Shown one piece after another: positions 18,316 to 27,388 of a stretch of 64,000 bases of DNA. Origin of the DNA: Paenibacillus polysaccharolyticus (GTDB taxonomy: Bacteria; Bacillota; Bacilli; Paenibacillales; Paenibacillaceae); the NCBI RefSeq assembly GCF_900102085.1, contig NZ_FMVM01000019.1, positions 1 through 64,000 on the forward strand, given 5' to 3'. The position numbers and the translations under genes were made by a program. The notes below the pieces were generated by a model, which searched no databases, had not been told where the DNA came from, and was given only the letters and a program-made list of their open reading frames with translations. The stretch's first letter is position 1. The number at the start of each line of letters is the position of its first letter.

Positions 18316-18387
18316 TGCATAATTAACCTTCCGGTATATATAATTAACTCAATTATATTATGACCCATGGTTCATTTCCATACCATG
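18316..18387. promoter_or_regulatory. Candidate TetR operators between tetR and the MMPL gene
   Basis: The divergent region contains two copies of ATAATTAAC (near 18320 and 18341) and an inverted repeat with arms CATGG (18366-18370) and CCATG (18383-18387). Either may be the TetR binding site. Confidence 0.45.
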
Positions 18388-18466
18388 ACATTAATTTAAA
18401 AGCTGTTTTTGATAAAAAGATTTCTCGTATGATGGATTTCAACAAAACTAGGGAGATGAATAGACC

Positions 18467-20698
18467 ATGCAGGAAGGTTCAGGTTATGGCCGCTTTGTAG
18501 CGGGCAAACGAAGTAAATGGGTGACACTGCTCGTATGGATTATCATTGCGGTTGTACTTGGTATGGTATGGCCCGCAGTAAATCAGCGTGAGACCAACAA
18601 CGCACAAGATTTAAGTGATTCAAAACCTTCCGTACAGGCCGCTGCCTTGGCGAAAAAGGAATTCCCTGGCGGCGAGGGCTTACCCGCGCTGATTGTCTGG
18701 CGTAACTCTGCTGGACTCACAGAGGATCAGATCCAGCAGATTCAGGCGTTAACCGAGCGATTGGATCAAGACCCGGTGGAGCAGCAACAGTCGGTTGTAC
18801 CGCTCTATCAGCTGCCACCGCAGGCGATTAAAGGTCAGCTTTCGGAAGACGGAAGCACCATCGTCATGCCGCTGTTTTTCAACAAAGATGCCGATTCAGA
18901 GCAACTGAAGGCAGGTGTCGAAGGGTTAGAGGAGAAAACAAAAGCCATCTTCGGCATGAATCCATTTGATACGGCTATAGATACTGAAGGCAAGTTAATT
19001 GCACGCGTAACTGGACCAGTGGGCATATCGATTGATGCAAGCGGATTGTTCTCATCCGCCGATGTGTCTCTGCTCATCGCAACTGTCGTGCTTGTACTCG
19101 TGTTGCTCTTGCTGATCTACCGTTCACCGGTGCTAGCGATCATTCCGATTATTGCCGTAGGCTTCGCCTATATGGTCACCAGTCCGATTCTTGGATTTAT
19201 GGCGGATCAAGGCTGGATCACAGTTGACGCCCAGTCGATCTCCATCATGACTGTATTACTCTTCGGAGCAGGTACGGACTACTGTTTGTTCATGATCTCC
19301 AGATACCGTCAAATTCTCTATCATGAGCCGGATAAAAAGAAAGCGATCTTCCAAGCCATCACCGGTTCATCCGGCGCGATTGCGATGAGTGGATTTACGG
19401 TTGTCGCAGCTCTACTTGTATTGCTGTTAGCTGAATACGGTGCATATCATCGTTTTGCCGTACCTTTCAGTTTATCCATCTTTATTATGTTTATTGCAAG
19501 TCTGACGCTCGTTCCGGCGCTGCTGGCCATCTTCGGACGAGGATCATTCTATCCATTCGTTCCACGTACTCACGAGATGGAAGTGGAGCGGGCAAAGAAA
19601 AAAGGCAAACCGGCTCCGGCTCCGCGTAAAGTCCGTGAAAGCTGGATCGGACGCATCGTAACGACTAAACCTTGGACGGTCCTGGCGATTACGGTAGTGC
19701 TGCTCGGTGGACTGGCTACTTTTTCAACCCAAGTGAAATTTACGTACGACTTGTTATCTTCCTTCCCGGAAAATGTACCTTCGCGTGAAGGCTTCAAGGT
19801 TATTGGGGAGCAATTTTCGCAAGGAGAGCTCGCTCCAGTTAAAGTGATCGTGGATGCCGGAGGTAAAGAGACAGATCTGAAAACACGTCTCGAATCACTG
19901 GATTATATCAGCAAGGTGGGCGACCCGCAGCAAGGCGCGGAGAATGCCAACATTACGGCGTATAACGTAGAGTTCAATCTCAATCCTTACTCAATCGAAG
20001 CGATGCAGCATATTCCTGACTTGCGGGCTACGGCGGAAGCGGCATTGAAAGACGCCGGAGTTACCAATGTGGATCAACAAGTGTGGATTGATGGACAGAC
20101 TGCCGAACAATATGATATCGAAGTCGCTGGAGAGCGGGATGCGAAGATTATTATTCCGGTCGTGATCGGTATGATTACGCTCTTACTGCTGCTCTATCTG
20201 CGCTCGGTTGTTGCGACCGCATACCTGATTGTCACTGTAGTCCTGTCGTATTTCTCCGCACTGGGCCTAGGCTGGATCATTATCCACTATGGACTTGGAG
20301 CAGAAGCGATTCAGGGAGCCATCCCGCTGTACTCCTTTGTCTTCCTTGTGGCACTGGGCGAGGATTATAACATCTTCATGATCTCAAGCATCTGGCAGAA
20401 ACGCAAAACGATGCCGCTTCGCCAGGCGATTAGAGAAGGTGTAGGCGAGACGGGGTCGGTCATTACCTCTGCAGGTCTGATTCTGGCGGGTACGTTCGCC
20501 GTTCTGGCAACATTGCCGATTCAGGTGCTGGTGCAGTTCGGGATTATTACCGCGGTAGGTGTTATGCTCGATACGTTCCTGGTTCGTCCGTTCATGGTGC
20601 CAGCGATTACAGCGTTGCTGGGCAAATGGGCTTTCTGGCCAGGCAAGTATACGGAGATTGCCGAGAAGCAAGAGAAGAAACCAACCCGATCCCTGTAA
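18467..20698 (+). CDS. MMPL/RND-type membrane exporter (YdfJ-like)
   Basis: The 743-residue protein has the two-fold RND layout. One N-terminal helix (about 18-38) precedes an extracellular loop and five helices (about 195-355); the second half repeats this (about 400-420 and 560-730). Paired charged membrane motifs GAGTDYCLFMISRYR and ALGEDYNIFMIS match MMPL transporters of Bacillus YdfJ type, which export lipids or drugs using proton motive force. It is likely repressed by the divergent TetR protein. The substrate is unknown. A strong terminator follows. Confidence 0.9.
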   Translation: MQEGSGYGRFVAGKRSKWVTLLVWIIIAVVLGMVWPAVNQRETNNAQDLSDSKPSVQAAALAKKEFPGGEGLPALIVWRNSAGLTEDQIQQIQALTERLDQDPVEQQQSVVPLYQLPPQAIKGQLSEDGSTIVMPLFFNKDADSEQLKAGVEGLEEKTKAIFGMNPFDTAIDTEGKLIARVTGPVGISIDASGLFSSADVSLLIATVVLVLVLLLLIYRSPVLAIIPIIAVGFAYMVTSPILGFMADQGWITVDAQSISIMTVLLFGAGTDYCLFMISRYRQILYHEPDKKKAIFQAITGSSGAIAMSGFTVVAALLVLLLAEYGAYHRFAVPFSLSIFIMFIASLTLVPALLAIFGRGSFYPFVPRTHEMEVERAKKKGKPAPAPRKVRESWIGRIVTTKPWTVLAITVVLLGGLATFSTQVKFTYDLLSSFPENVPSREGFKVIGEQFSQGELAPVKVIVDAGGKETDLKTRLESLDYISKVGDPQQGAENANITAYNVEFNLNPYSIEAMQHIPDLRATAEAALKDAGVTNVDQQVWIDGQTAEQYDIEVAGERDAKIIIPVVIGMITLLLLLYLRSVVATAYLIVTVVLSYFSALGLGWIIIHYGLGAEAIQGAIPLYSFVFLVALGEDYNIFMISSIWQKRKTMPLRQAIREGVGETGSVITSAGLILAGTFAVLATLPIQVLVQFGIITAVGVMLDTFLVRPFMVPAITALLGKWAFWPGKYTEIAEKQEKKPTRSL

Positions 20699-20713
20699 TT
20701 CAGGAGGAGGGGC

Positions 20714-20757
20714 AGATGGACGGCGGGGCTTGATGCCCGTGGTCCATCTTTCTTTTT
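20714..20757 (+). terminator. Terminator of the MMPL gene
   Basis: AGATGGAC (20714-20721) pairs with GTCCATCT (20742-20749), with an inner GGGC/GCCC pair, followed by a T-rich run. Confidence 0.85.
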
Positions 20758-20953
20758 ACCAGAGGCGAGAGCCTTGGGTATGTATGTCTGAGATGGAATG
20801 GATAAGCTGGTAAAAATGCGCAGGGAATGCTATAGATACGGGATTCTTTGGGTGTGGAAGGTTTACTCGGCTTAGGGTTATGGGACATAATAGAAGAAGC
20901 GTCGGCCTTGGGCAGACGGACAAGTTCACATCAATGGGGTAACCAGAGGAAGG

Positions 20954-21919
20954 ATGAAAGCAAGCATGACGAACAAACTGAATGTGTATTTCAATCATGA
21001 CGGCGGCGTGGATGATCTCGTATCGCTGTTTATGCTTCTGCAAATGGACAATGTAAACGTAACCGGTGTATCGGTTATTCCGGCAGACGGATATTTGGAG
21101 CCGGCAACCGATGCGAGCCGTAAAATTATCGATCGTTTCGGGACGTATTCTATTGAAGTGGCTAAATCCAATTCCAGAGGCAAAAACCCGTTTCCAGCTG
21201 CATGGAGACTGCACTCATTCTATGTAGATGCACTGCCTGTGCTGAATGAATCCGGCAAAATGGAAGCGCCGCTCTCCGCTATTCCTGCGCATCAGCATCT
21301 GATTGAGAAAGTACGCAATACCGAAGGCAAAACGCTGTTGTTGTTCACAGGCCCGCTGACGGACCTCGCGCGTGCGCTGGACGAAGCACCGGACATTGAA
21401 GAGAAAATCGACAAGCTGGTATGGATGGGCGGTACATTTGAACGCGGAAACGTAGAAGAGCCGGAGCATGACGGTACGGCGGAATGGAACGTATTCTGGG
21501 ACCCGGAAGCAGCTTATCGCGTATGGCAGAGCGGCATCCAGATTGATCTGGTCGCACTCGAAAGCACAAACAAAGTACCTCTTACACCCGCAGTCCGTAA
21601 CCGCTGGGCAGCAGAACGCCGCTTCGAAGGTGTGGATTTCCTGGGGAACTGTTATGCAGGATGTCCGCCACTGGTGTACAGTGAGACCAACTCCACGTAT
21701 TATCTGTGGGATGTGCTGACTACGGCTTCCGTAGGCCGCGAGGACATCGTGAAGAAAAAAACCGTGAATTGCATCGTCATTCCGGATGGCCCGAGCCAAG
21801 GCCGCACGGTGGAGCAGGCGGACGGACGTCCGGTGCAACTGGTGTATGATACAGATCCGGAAGCATTTTTCACATACATGACGGATTTGGGGAAAAAAGC
21901 TGCTCCGCAGCGTTACTAA
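20954..21919 (+). CDS. Inosine-uridine-type nucleoside hydrolase
   Basis: The 321-residue enzyme should cleave the N-glycosidic bond of nucleosides. The calcium-binding N-terminal motif appears as FNHDGGVDDLVSL (about residues 13-25), a variant of DTDPGIDDA, and LLFTGPLTDLA is the second conserved segment. The TEWNVFWDPEAA-like motif is present as AEWNVFWDPEAA. The start is ATG 20954 or 20966; purine-rich AGAGGAAGG directly precedes the first, so the choice is open. It is a single gene converging on a chemoreceptor gene. Confidence 0.85.
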   Translation: MKASMTNKLNVYFNHDGGVDDLVSLFMLLQMDNVNVTGVSVIPADGYLEPATDASRKIIDRFGTYSIEVAKSNSRGKNPFPAAWRLHSFYVDALPVLNESGKMEAPLSAIPAHQHLIEKVRNTEGKTLLLFTGPLTDLARALDEAPDIEEKIDKLVWMGGTFERGNVEEPEHDGTAEWNVFWDPEAAYRVWQSGIQIDLVALESTNKVPLTPAVRNRWAAERRFEGVDFLGNCYAGCPPLVYSETNSTYYLWDVLTTASVGREDIVKKKTVNCIVIPDGPSQGRTVEQADGRPVQLVYDTDPEAFFTYMTDLGKKAAPQRY

Positions 21920-21961
21920 TGATCGGCAGCCGTAGGGCTGACCTTCATGTAAGATAAAAAG

Positions 21962-22084
21962 ACCTTTCTACGATACGCATCAAAGATACGAATCGGTAGA
22001 AAGGTAAGAGCTAAAGAAAGCCGCAGGCTGTGTTCCGATGATCGGGGAGAACCCCGATGATGTGGATTACTGCCATGCGGCTTT
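21962..22084. terminator. Multi-hairpin region between converging genes
   Basis: First hairpin: ACCTTTCTAC (21962-21971) with GTAGAAAGGT near 21995-22005. Second: AAAGCCGCA (22017-22025) with TGCGGCTTT (22076-22084), which encloses an inner 7-bp stem ATCGGGG (22041-22047) and CCCCGAT (22052-22058) with loop AGAA. T runs border the outer arms. It probably ends both transcripts, but the inner stem is more than a terminator needs. Confidence 0.7.
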
Positions 22085-22110
22085 TTGGTATGGAGCAAGC
22101 GGGCACCGAA

Positions 22111-23832
22111 CTAGATCTTAAAGCGGCTGATCAGGCCATTCAGCTCGCTGGATAAAACACGCAGTGACTCTGCGGAAGCACTGATCTCACCCATGGATTG
22201 TAGCTGCGTTTCGGCAGCCTGCGATACCTTCTGGATGCTGGATGAGGATTCTCGCGAGATGTGTTCCATGTTTTCAATGGATGCCGACACTTCCTCTGAG
22301 CTTGCTGACAGCTGTTCAGAAGCTGCGGACACTTCATGCAGGCGCTCGTTGATCGTTTCAATGCCGCCATGAATGGAGGAGAACGATTGACCTGCCTCTT
22401 GCACAACAGTCAGACCGGATTGCACCGCCGTAGTGCTTGCCGACATATGTTCTGCAAGCAAAGAGGTCTGACGTGTCATCTCGGCAATCAACTCGGCTAC
22501 ATGTTGTGAAGATTGCTCGGATTCTCCTGCAAGCTTGCGGACCTCGGAAGCAACAACGGCGAAACCATTACCGTGTTCACCTGCACGGGCAGCTTCAATA
22601 CTGGCATTGAGTGCGAGCAGATTCGTCTGTGAAGCAATATTTTTCATTAAGTGGGCGACCGATTCAATCTGGCTGGAGTAATCCGTAAGCTGGGTCGTCG
22701 ATGCGGCCATCTGTACGTTGGCCTGATGAATCCCGTCCATGCTGCGGATGGCTGTATCCAGCTTCGCCTGTCCTTGAATGGCTTCGTTTGTTGTCTGCTG
22801 TGATACGTCGGCAACTCTGGAAGAAGAATGAGCAATATGCTGCATGCTACGTGTGATTTCTTCCATGGCTACCGTGACTTCTCCAGCGCGTACCACCTGT
22901 TCGGAAGCCCCCTGTGCAGTATGATTCGTGTGCTCTGCAATCCGCTGACTGGCCTCGGCTGTTGCCTGGGAATGCCGGGATACACCTTCTGCGGCGTGAA
23001 GCAAGGAATCCGAGCTTTGGCGAATGCCCGTCATGACTTGCCGGGTATCCGTGACCAGGTGTTTGAACTCGGAAGCGAGCTGGCCAATTTCGTCCTTGCG
23101 TCCAAGCTCCACATTGACGGTGAGGTCCCCTTTTCCAACTTCGGTAATGAGCTGTTTCAGCTTCACCAGTGGCCTTGTCAGATAACGTGCGAAAATATAC
23201 ACCAGCAATACACTGAGCAATACAATCGCCAGTGCTGTCCAAACCATCGTGATGCGGTTGCTCGACATGAGTGCATAGACAGCGGTAGAGTCCAGATCTG
23301 CGCCTACAATACCTAACATCTTGCCATCTGATCCATGAATCGGTACATAAGCGGTAATCGTAGCCCCGTAATCGTCATCCCGAGTAAGCTCTCCGCGAAC
23401 CGATGTGTCTTGTGCAAAGGCTTGAAGCATGCCATCGTACAGTGTTTCCTCTTTTGTACCGTATGGGGAAAAATCATCCTCGGCTACATCCGGCGCGGCC
23501 CCGTCTACCACGTAATAATACGCAGCCTTTCCACTTTCCTCGCGTGTGCCAAGTGTGTACAAATATTTGAGTCCGTTGGCTTCACGCAACTGGCTAAGTT
23601 GTGCGCGCAGCGTATCGTAATACGCCGTTTTGTCCTGCCCCGTGCTGAGTGGAGCATACAGTGTCGTATCGATCAAAGCGGCTGCCCGTTCAGCTACAGC
23701 CTGTGCCTGCATCCCCATGGATTGTTCAACCAATTGAGCAGATGCCCGATACATCGTGATGCCTAAAATGGCCCCAGCAGCCAGCATTAAACAGGAAAAA
23801 AACAAAAAAATTCGCATAAACAAACTATTCAT
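22111..23832 (-). CDS. Methyl-accepting chemotaxis protein
   Basis: The 573-residue receptor has a membrane helix at about 5-27, a roughly 165-residue extracellular sensor that resembles a single Cache domain (YVPIHGSDGKMLGIVGADLD), and a second helix at about 195-218. A HAMP region and a cytoplasmic signalling rod follow. The hairpin tip is the highly conserved IASQTNLLALNASIEAARAG segment that contacts CheA and CheW. It senses an external ligand that cannot be named. The ATG at 23832 follows GGGGGAG. Confidence 0.93.
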   Translation of the reverse strand: MNSLFMRIFLFFSCLMLAAGAILGITMYRASAQLVEQSMGMQAQAVAERAAALIDTTLYAPLSTGQDKTAYYDTLRAQLSQLREANGLKYLYTLGTREESGKAAYYYVVDGAAPDVAEDDFSPYGTKEETLYDGMLQAFAQDTSVRGELTRDDDYGATITAYVPIHGSDGKMLGIVGADLDSTAVYALMSSNRITMVWTALAIVLLSVLLVYIFARYLTRPLVKLKQLITEVGKGDLTVNVELGRKDEIGQLASEFKHLVTDTRQVMTGIRQSSDSLLHAAEGVSRHSQATAEASQRIAEHTNHTAQGASEQVVRAGEVTVAMEEITRSMQHIAHSSSRVADVSQQTTNEAIQGQAKLDTAIRSMDGIHQANVQMAASTTQLTDYSSQIESVAHLMKNIASQTNLLALNASIEAARAGEHGNGFAVVASEVRKLAGESEQSSQHVAELIAEMTRQTSLLAEHMSASTTAVQSGLTVVQEAGQSFSSIHGGIETINERLHEVSAASEQLSASSEEVSASIENMEHISRESSSSIQKVSQAAETQLQSMGEISASAESLRVLSSELNGLISRFKI

Positions 23833-24030
23833 TGTTCCAATGGCTCCCCCTTGTGAGCGTATATGTTATGTATGTATTTCTACTTCAATTTATCGGCATA
23901 TGATTAGGAAAGGATTAGGGGAGGGGGAAGAGGTTGACGCTGGTATGTTATGTCGCGGTGTCCTGCTGCGTTCAGTTGTGGGGTCTAACAATCCTGAGAA
24001 GCGCTAATTGTTCCTTTTTTGAACAGTTGA

Positions 24031-24132
24031 AAATGTAACGATTCCTGAAAGCCCTTTTTTTGCTCAAAAGGATTTTTTTGAGCTTAAGCACTCCTTTTTC
24101 AGAAGATAAGGTTTCTGGAGATCGTTACATTT
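24031..24132. repeat. MITE/REP-like inverted-repeat element
   Basis: Outer arms AAATGTAACGAT (24031-24042) and ATCGTTACATTT (24121-24132) are exact inverted copies. The similarity extends inward over TTCCTGAAA and TTTCTGGAG. An inner hairpin pairs GCTCAAAA (24062-24069) with TTTTGAGC (about 24076-24083). The right arm core is shared with the repeats at 345-409. It may also act as a transcription stop for the adjacent gene. Confidence 0.6.
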
Positions 24133-24144
24133 AAATTTGCTAAG

Positions 24145-24891
24145 CTACATTGTTCCGCCGCCTTGGCGAATGGATGGCGGGATCTTCTCAGGCCCCTGAT
24201 TGATGTAACGATGGATAAACGTACCTACCTTGGCATCATCAAACTTGTCCAGCTTCATTGTTTTGGTCCAAGCGGTCACAACGATCTCGCTGCCGTCAGG
24301 AATATCTTTGTTGGGTACGGCAAGAATGCCTGACCCGGCTTGGCGAAATTTTGCGAGATATTGGAGATGTTCCTTCAGTTCATCACTGGCATTTTCACGA
24401 TAATAGATGATGATGTCTCCATGCTCCATGTTATGAACTAGATAAGGATACCCCGGGAAGTCCGTATAAAAGCCAAATTGGATATCATGCGGATTATGTG
24501 GCCCCGATGTCGGTATTTTCATTTCATACTGGATCGGCTCCTCGGTGTGGGTGGCCCCATAATATTTGTCATCCGTCACATTGATGGTTGCATTGTTCGG
24601 GAGGTCGGCTACATCGTATGTCTTTCCGGCACCTTGAAGGAAAAATACGCCGAAGGCTACGATGGATACAGCGATCAAGGCATGTGCTGTGAGCCGGAGC
24701 GAGCGGCTTTTCTTCTGAATAGCTGCTCGCTCATTCTTTTTCATGTGGCTAAGAATTTTGCCGCGCGTACGTGATGCCCAGATATAGGCGGCAATCGAGA
24801 GTAGCAGCAGGGCGGCTCCAACAATCAGCCATAGATATGAGGTCCCCGTTTGTTGTTCCATTTGCATATGATCCATGTGGGTCATGTCCAT
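24145..24891 (-). CDS. DUF3105 membrane protein with Met/His-rich N-terminus
   Basis: This 248-residue protein opens with MDMTHMDHMQMEQQ, has membrane helices at about 18-38 and 70-90, and ends in a DUF3105 domain (about 95-240) with SGPHNPHDIQFGFY and VHNMEHGDIIIYY. Several His and Met residues in both parts could bind a metal such as copper, but this is inference. Function in the family is not established. The ATG follows GGAGG. Two similar inverted repeats lie upstream (24931-24949 and 25090-25108), suggesting specific repression. Confidence 0.8.
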   Translation of the reverse strand: MDMTHMDHMQMEQQTGTSYLWLIVGAALLLLSIAAYIWASRTRGKILSHMKKNERAAIQKKSRSLRLTAHALIAVSIVAFGVFFLQGAGKTYDVADLPNNATINVTDDKYYGATHTEEPIQYEMKIPTSGPHNPHDIQFGFYTDFPGYPYLVHNMEHGDIIIYYRENASDELKEHLQYLAKFRQAGSGILAVPNKDIPDGSEIVVTAWTKTMKLDKFDDAKVGTFIHRYINQGPEKIPPSIRQGGGTM

Positions 24892-24930
24892 TCGAATTCC
24901 TCCGCTTTCGTCAACAAATAATGAATATTT

Positions 24931-24949
24931 ACACTACATATCGTAGTGT
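24931..24949. promoter_or_regulatory. Inverted repeat upstream of the DUF3105 gene, copy 1
   Basis: ACACTAC and GTAGTGT are exact inverted arms around a 5-bp centre, 40 bp before the DUF3105 start. The form resembles BlaI/MecI/CopY-type operators. Confidence 0.5.
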
Positions 24950-25089
24950 TAAAGGTGAAGCAACATAAAGAAAACATACAGACAAGCTAATAAACATTAA
25001 AAACCAAGCAAGAAACAAAGAAAAAACAGTAGAGCAAAGTGACTTCAACTAAATGCTGGCTCATATAAGTAAATACAAACATATTTTTT

Positions 25090-25108
25090 ACACTACACAT
25101 TATAGTGT
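25090..25108. promoter_or_regulatory. Inverted repeat upstream of the DUF3105 gene, copy 2
   Basis: ACACTAC and ATAGTGT repeat the geometry of the first site with one mismatch. The 140 bp between the two sites is AT-rich and holds no convincing gene. Confidence 0.45.
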
Positions 25109-25145
25109 ATGGAATATGATCCGCGCAACGTTGCCTTTCGCAAAT

Positions 25146-25183
25146 GAAAAAGACTCCCCCCACAATCGGGAGAAGTCTCCATT
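25146..25183 (-). terminator. Terminator of the zinc-ribbon protein gene
   Basis: On the minus strand, GGAGACTTCTCCC pairs imperfectly with a GGGGGGAGTC segment and is followed by T5. Confidence 0.65.
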
Positions 25184-25211
25184 TCAGCAATCTTAAGTAG
25201 AAGAAACGAAT

Positions 25212-26156
25212 TTACAAGCGTCCAAACGGCGAAAATAACGGGCTAAGTAAGCCAGCTATAGTCGAAAATAACAAACGGTACATTAAGTAAAACAATACAG
25301 CATTCACAATCAACACGCTGTACGTGCTGTCAATGGCAGCTTTGGTCCGATTGAGCGGATGCTGGAACAGCACCGTATTCATCGCAACAAACACCATAAT
25401 ATACGACAGCACCAGTAGGGAGATCGCGAACGAGTAGGAGATCACAATCATCAAGTTAGCGAGCAGAAGCGTAGCGATTGCAGGGACCAGCAAGGTTCCG
25501 AACTGGGCAACCAGAATTTTGGGACGGAACGTAATCCGTTCCAGCTTAAGTACACCATAGATGAGCGCAACAGCAGCAACCAGAATAATAGCTGAAAACA
25601 GGAGAGGGCGCAAAAATCCGCTAACAAATATGCCTTCCGCACCGAGGCGGCCAAATGTGATCAGAACATATGTAGAGGTTAATACAGCAAACAATGCCAT
25701 CGTTAGCCACCCATTTAGGGCATGCTGTTCACCGACGGTTTTCATCGATTGATACGGACGAGCCAGTACGCTGAGGAAATAGGTCAGGTATTGTTTGCTT
25801 ACTTCTTTGGCTTGCTGTACTTTTTCATTCTGAACGAAGTTGTTCCACTGATTTCCTGTGCTACCTTGGTTAGTATCGTGATCAGGAGCTTCATGATTAC
25901 TGGAATGTACCGTTGCTGTTTCTTTTACAAGCGATGGTACAGGTGAATCCGAAGAAGAGCGTGTAGGTTCTGGTTGATGAGAAGCAGATTCCTTGTTGCT
26001 GGACCAATGCGTGTATTCCGAGTCAGCGGAAGCTGAATCTGTGCGTGTTACGGAATCCACAGGATCAGAAGAAGCATGGGTTCCCGTCAGGTTAGAGCCG
26101 CACTTCTCGCAAAACTGGGCATCTCCATTTTCATGATTACATACTTGGCATTTCAT
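25212..26156 (-). CDS. Zinc-ribbon multi-pass membrane protein, unknown function
   Basis: From ATG 26156 the product has 314 residues. It begins with a zinc ribbon (Cys3, Cys6, Cys16, Cys19), followed by a Ser/Thr-rich linker of about 100 residues and then five or six hydrophobic helices resembling YIP1-like membrane domains. The start is chosen because GGAGG lies nine bases upstream; two further in-frame ATG codons upstream are less well placed. It may sense or organise envelope processes, but no function can be assigned. Confidence 0.75.
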   Translation of the reverse strand: MKCQVCNHENGDAQFCEKCGSNLTGTHASSDPVDSVTRTDSASADSEYTHWSSNKESASHQPEPTRSSSDSPVPSLVKETATVHSSNHEAPDHDTNQGSTGNQWNNFVQNEKVQQAKEVSKQYLTYFLSVLARPYQSMKTVGEQHALNGWLTMALFAVLTSTYVLITFGRLGAEGIFVSGFLRPLLFSAIILVAAVALIYGVLKLERITFRPKILVAQFGTLLVPAIATLLLANLMIVISYSFAISLLVLSYIMVFVAMNTVLFQHPLNRTKAAIDSTYSVLIVNAVLFYLMYRLLFSTIAGLLSPLFSPFGRL

Positions 26157-26349
26157 GTTCATAAGCCTCCAATTTCTTAAATTATGGAACAAGTTAACAT
26201 TGTGTCTCATTTTAACGTTCTATGACGAACTTTGTCTATGGATCGCAGAATTAAATACCCAAAATAAACCTAATGAAACAGGCGTAATAACCTGCCATAT
26301 TTTCATATTGACATAAAGATGGGGCGGAATTATGATGTCATTATCGAAA

Positions 26350-26366
26350 TTGATAATCATTATCAA
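26350..26366. promoter_or_regulatory. Fur box upstream of the efe operon
   Basis: TTGATAATCATTATCAA is a perfect palindrome and contains the exact 7-1-7 Fur consensus TGATAATNATTATCA. It lies about 115 bp before efeO, so the operon should be switched on by iron shortage. Confidence 0.9.
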
Positions 26367-26478
26367 TTAAAAGCTAGGGTCAAGAGCGATATTTGTATGT
26401 CTGCTCGACGTTCCTGTATCGGTAAAGGATTGTTTGAAGGGTTTGTTGCCTAATTACTGCGTTCATAGGGGAGTGTTC

Positions 26479-27384
26479 GTGTTGAGAATGAGAAAAAGTG
26501 TGACTTTGCCAGCTGTCGTGATGGTGACTTCGGTGCTGCTTGCAGCGTGTGGCAATGATGGGGCGGCTTTGAACAAGGCATCTGAGAAGACAGCTGTAAC
26601 GAGTGAAGCTCAAACAGCATCTCAGGATACAAGCAAGGGAGGCCAAGAGGCAACTGTTGCAGATTACTCTGTTGCGGTAGAGGGGTATCGTACGTTTGCC
26701 GTAGAGCAGATTGATGCGTTTGTGAAGGAAACCGAGAAGTTTACGGATGCGGTGAAGGCTGGAGACTTAGAAAAGGCCAAGTCGTTATATGCCCCGGCAC
26801 GTATGTATTATGAACGGATTGAACCGGTAGCGGAGGCGCTAGGTGATCTGGACCCTAACATTGATGCACGTGATGGTGACGTTGAAGCTGCAGACTGGCG
26901 TGGTTTTCACCGGATTGAGAAAGCATTATGGGCAGACAAAACAACCGACGGCATGAGCGAATATGCAGACACACTGCTCAGTGATGCGAAGCTGCTACGG
27001 GCTAAAGTGGAAACGATGGATATCGATGCAAGTCTGATGGTCACGGGTGCGGTCGAACTACTGAACGAGGTATCTTCCAGCAAGGTGACCGGGGAAGAGG
27101 AACGGTATTCGCATACGGATCTGTATGATTTTGCGGCGAATGTAGAAGGAGCACGCGAGATTTACAACTTGCTGAAGGATGATCTGGCATCCAAGGACAA
27201 AGAGTTGAACCAACAGATTGCGGATCGATTCGATGCGCTGGAGAAAGAACTGGCTCCTTTCAAGGAAGGTGACGGGTACGTTTCTTACAAGAAGTTGAAG
27301 GATGAGGATGTGCGCAAGCTAAGCCAGAATCTCGATGCGCTCGCGGAGCCGCTGTCCAATATGGGACAGGTACTGGGAGTGTAG
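26479..27384 (+). CDS. efeO: EfeO/EfeM-like iron-uptake lipoprotein (imelysin, M75)
   Basis: The product of about 301 residues is a secreted lipoprotein: MRKSVTLP and a hydrophobic stretch lead to the lipobox LLAAC (Cys24). The mature part has the imelysin-type GFHRIEKALW motif (GxHxxE), which binds metal in EfeO and EfeM. It should deliver iron to EfeU at the outer face of the membrane. AGGGGAG at 26467-26473 favours GTG 26479 or TTG 26482 as start over the ATG at 26434. It lacks a cupredoxin domain and is the first gene of an efeO-efeB-efeU operon under a Fur box. Confidence 0.87.
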   Translation: MLRMRKSVTLPAVVMVTSVLLAACGNDGAALNKASEKTAVTSEAQTASQDTSKGGQEATVADYSVAVEGYRTFAVEQIDAFVKETEKFTDAVKAGDLEKAKSLYAPARMYYERIEPVAEALGDLDPNIDARDGDVEAADWRGFHRIEKALWADKTTDGMSEYADTLLSDAKLLRAKVETMDIDASLMVTGAVELLNEVSSSKVTGEEERYSHTDLYDFAANVEGAREIYNLLKDDLASKDKELNQQIADRFDALEKELAPFKEGDGYVSYKKLKDEDVRKLSQNLDALAEPLSNMGQVLGV

Positions 27385-27388
27385 AACG

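Noticed and set aside
20758..20953. Possible riboswitch before the nucleoside hydrolase gene
   Set aside because: I could not match it to any known purine, PRPP or preQ1 pattern and saw no clear terminator or anti-terminator pair.
21215..21838. Open frame antisense to the nucleoside hydrolase
   Set aside because: It has no start signal and no domain, and the sense frame is conserved.
24987..25190. 67-codon open frame between the two inverted repeats upstream of the DUF3105 gene
   Set aside because: It overlaps a terminator and has unusual composition and no ribosome-binding site.
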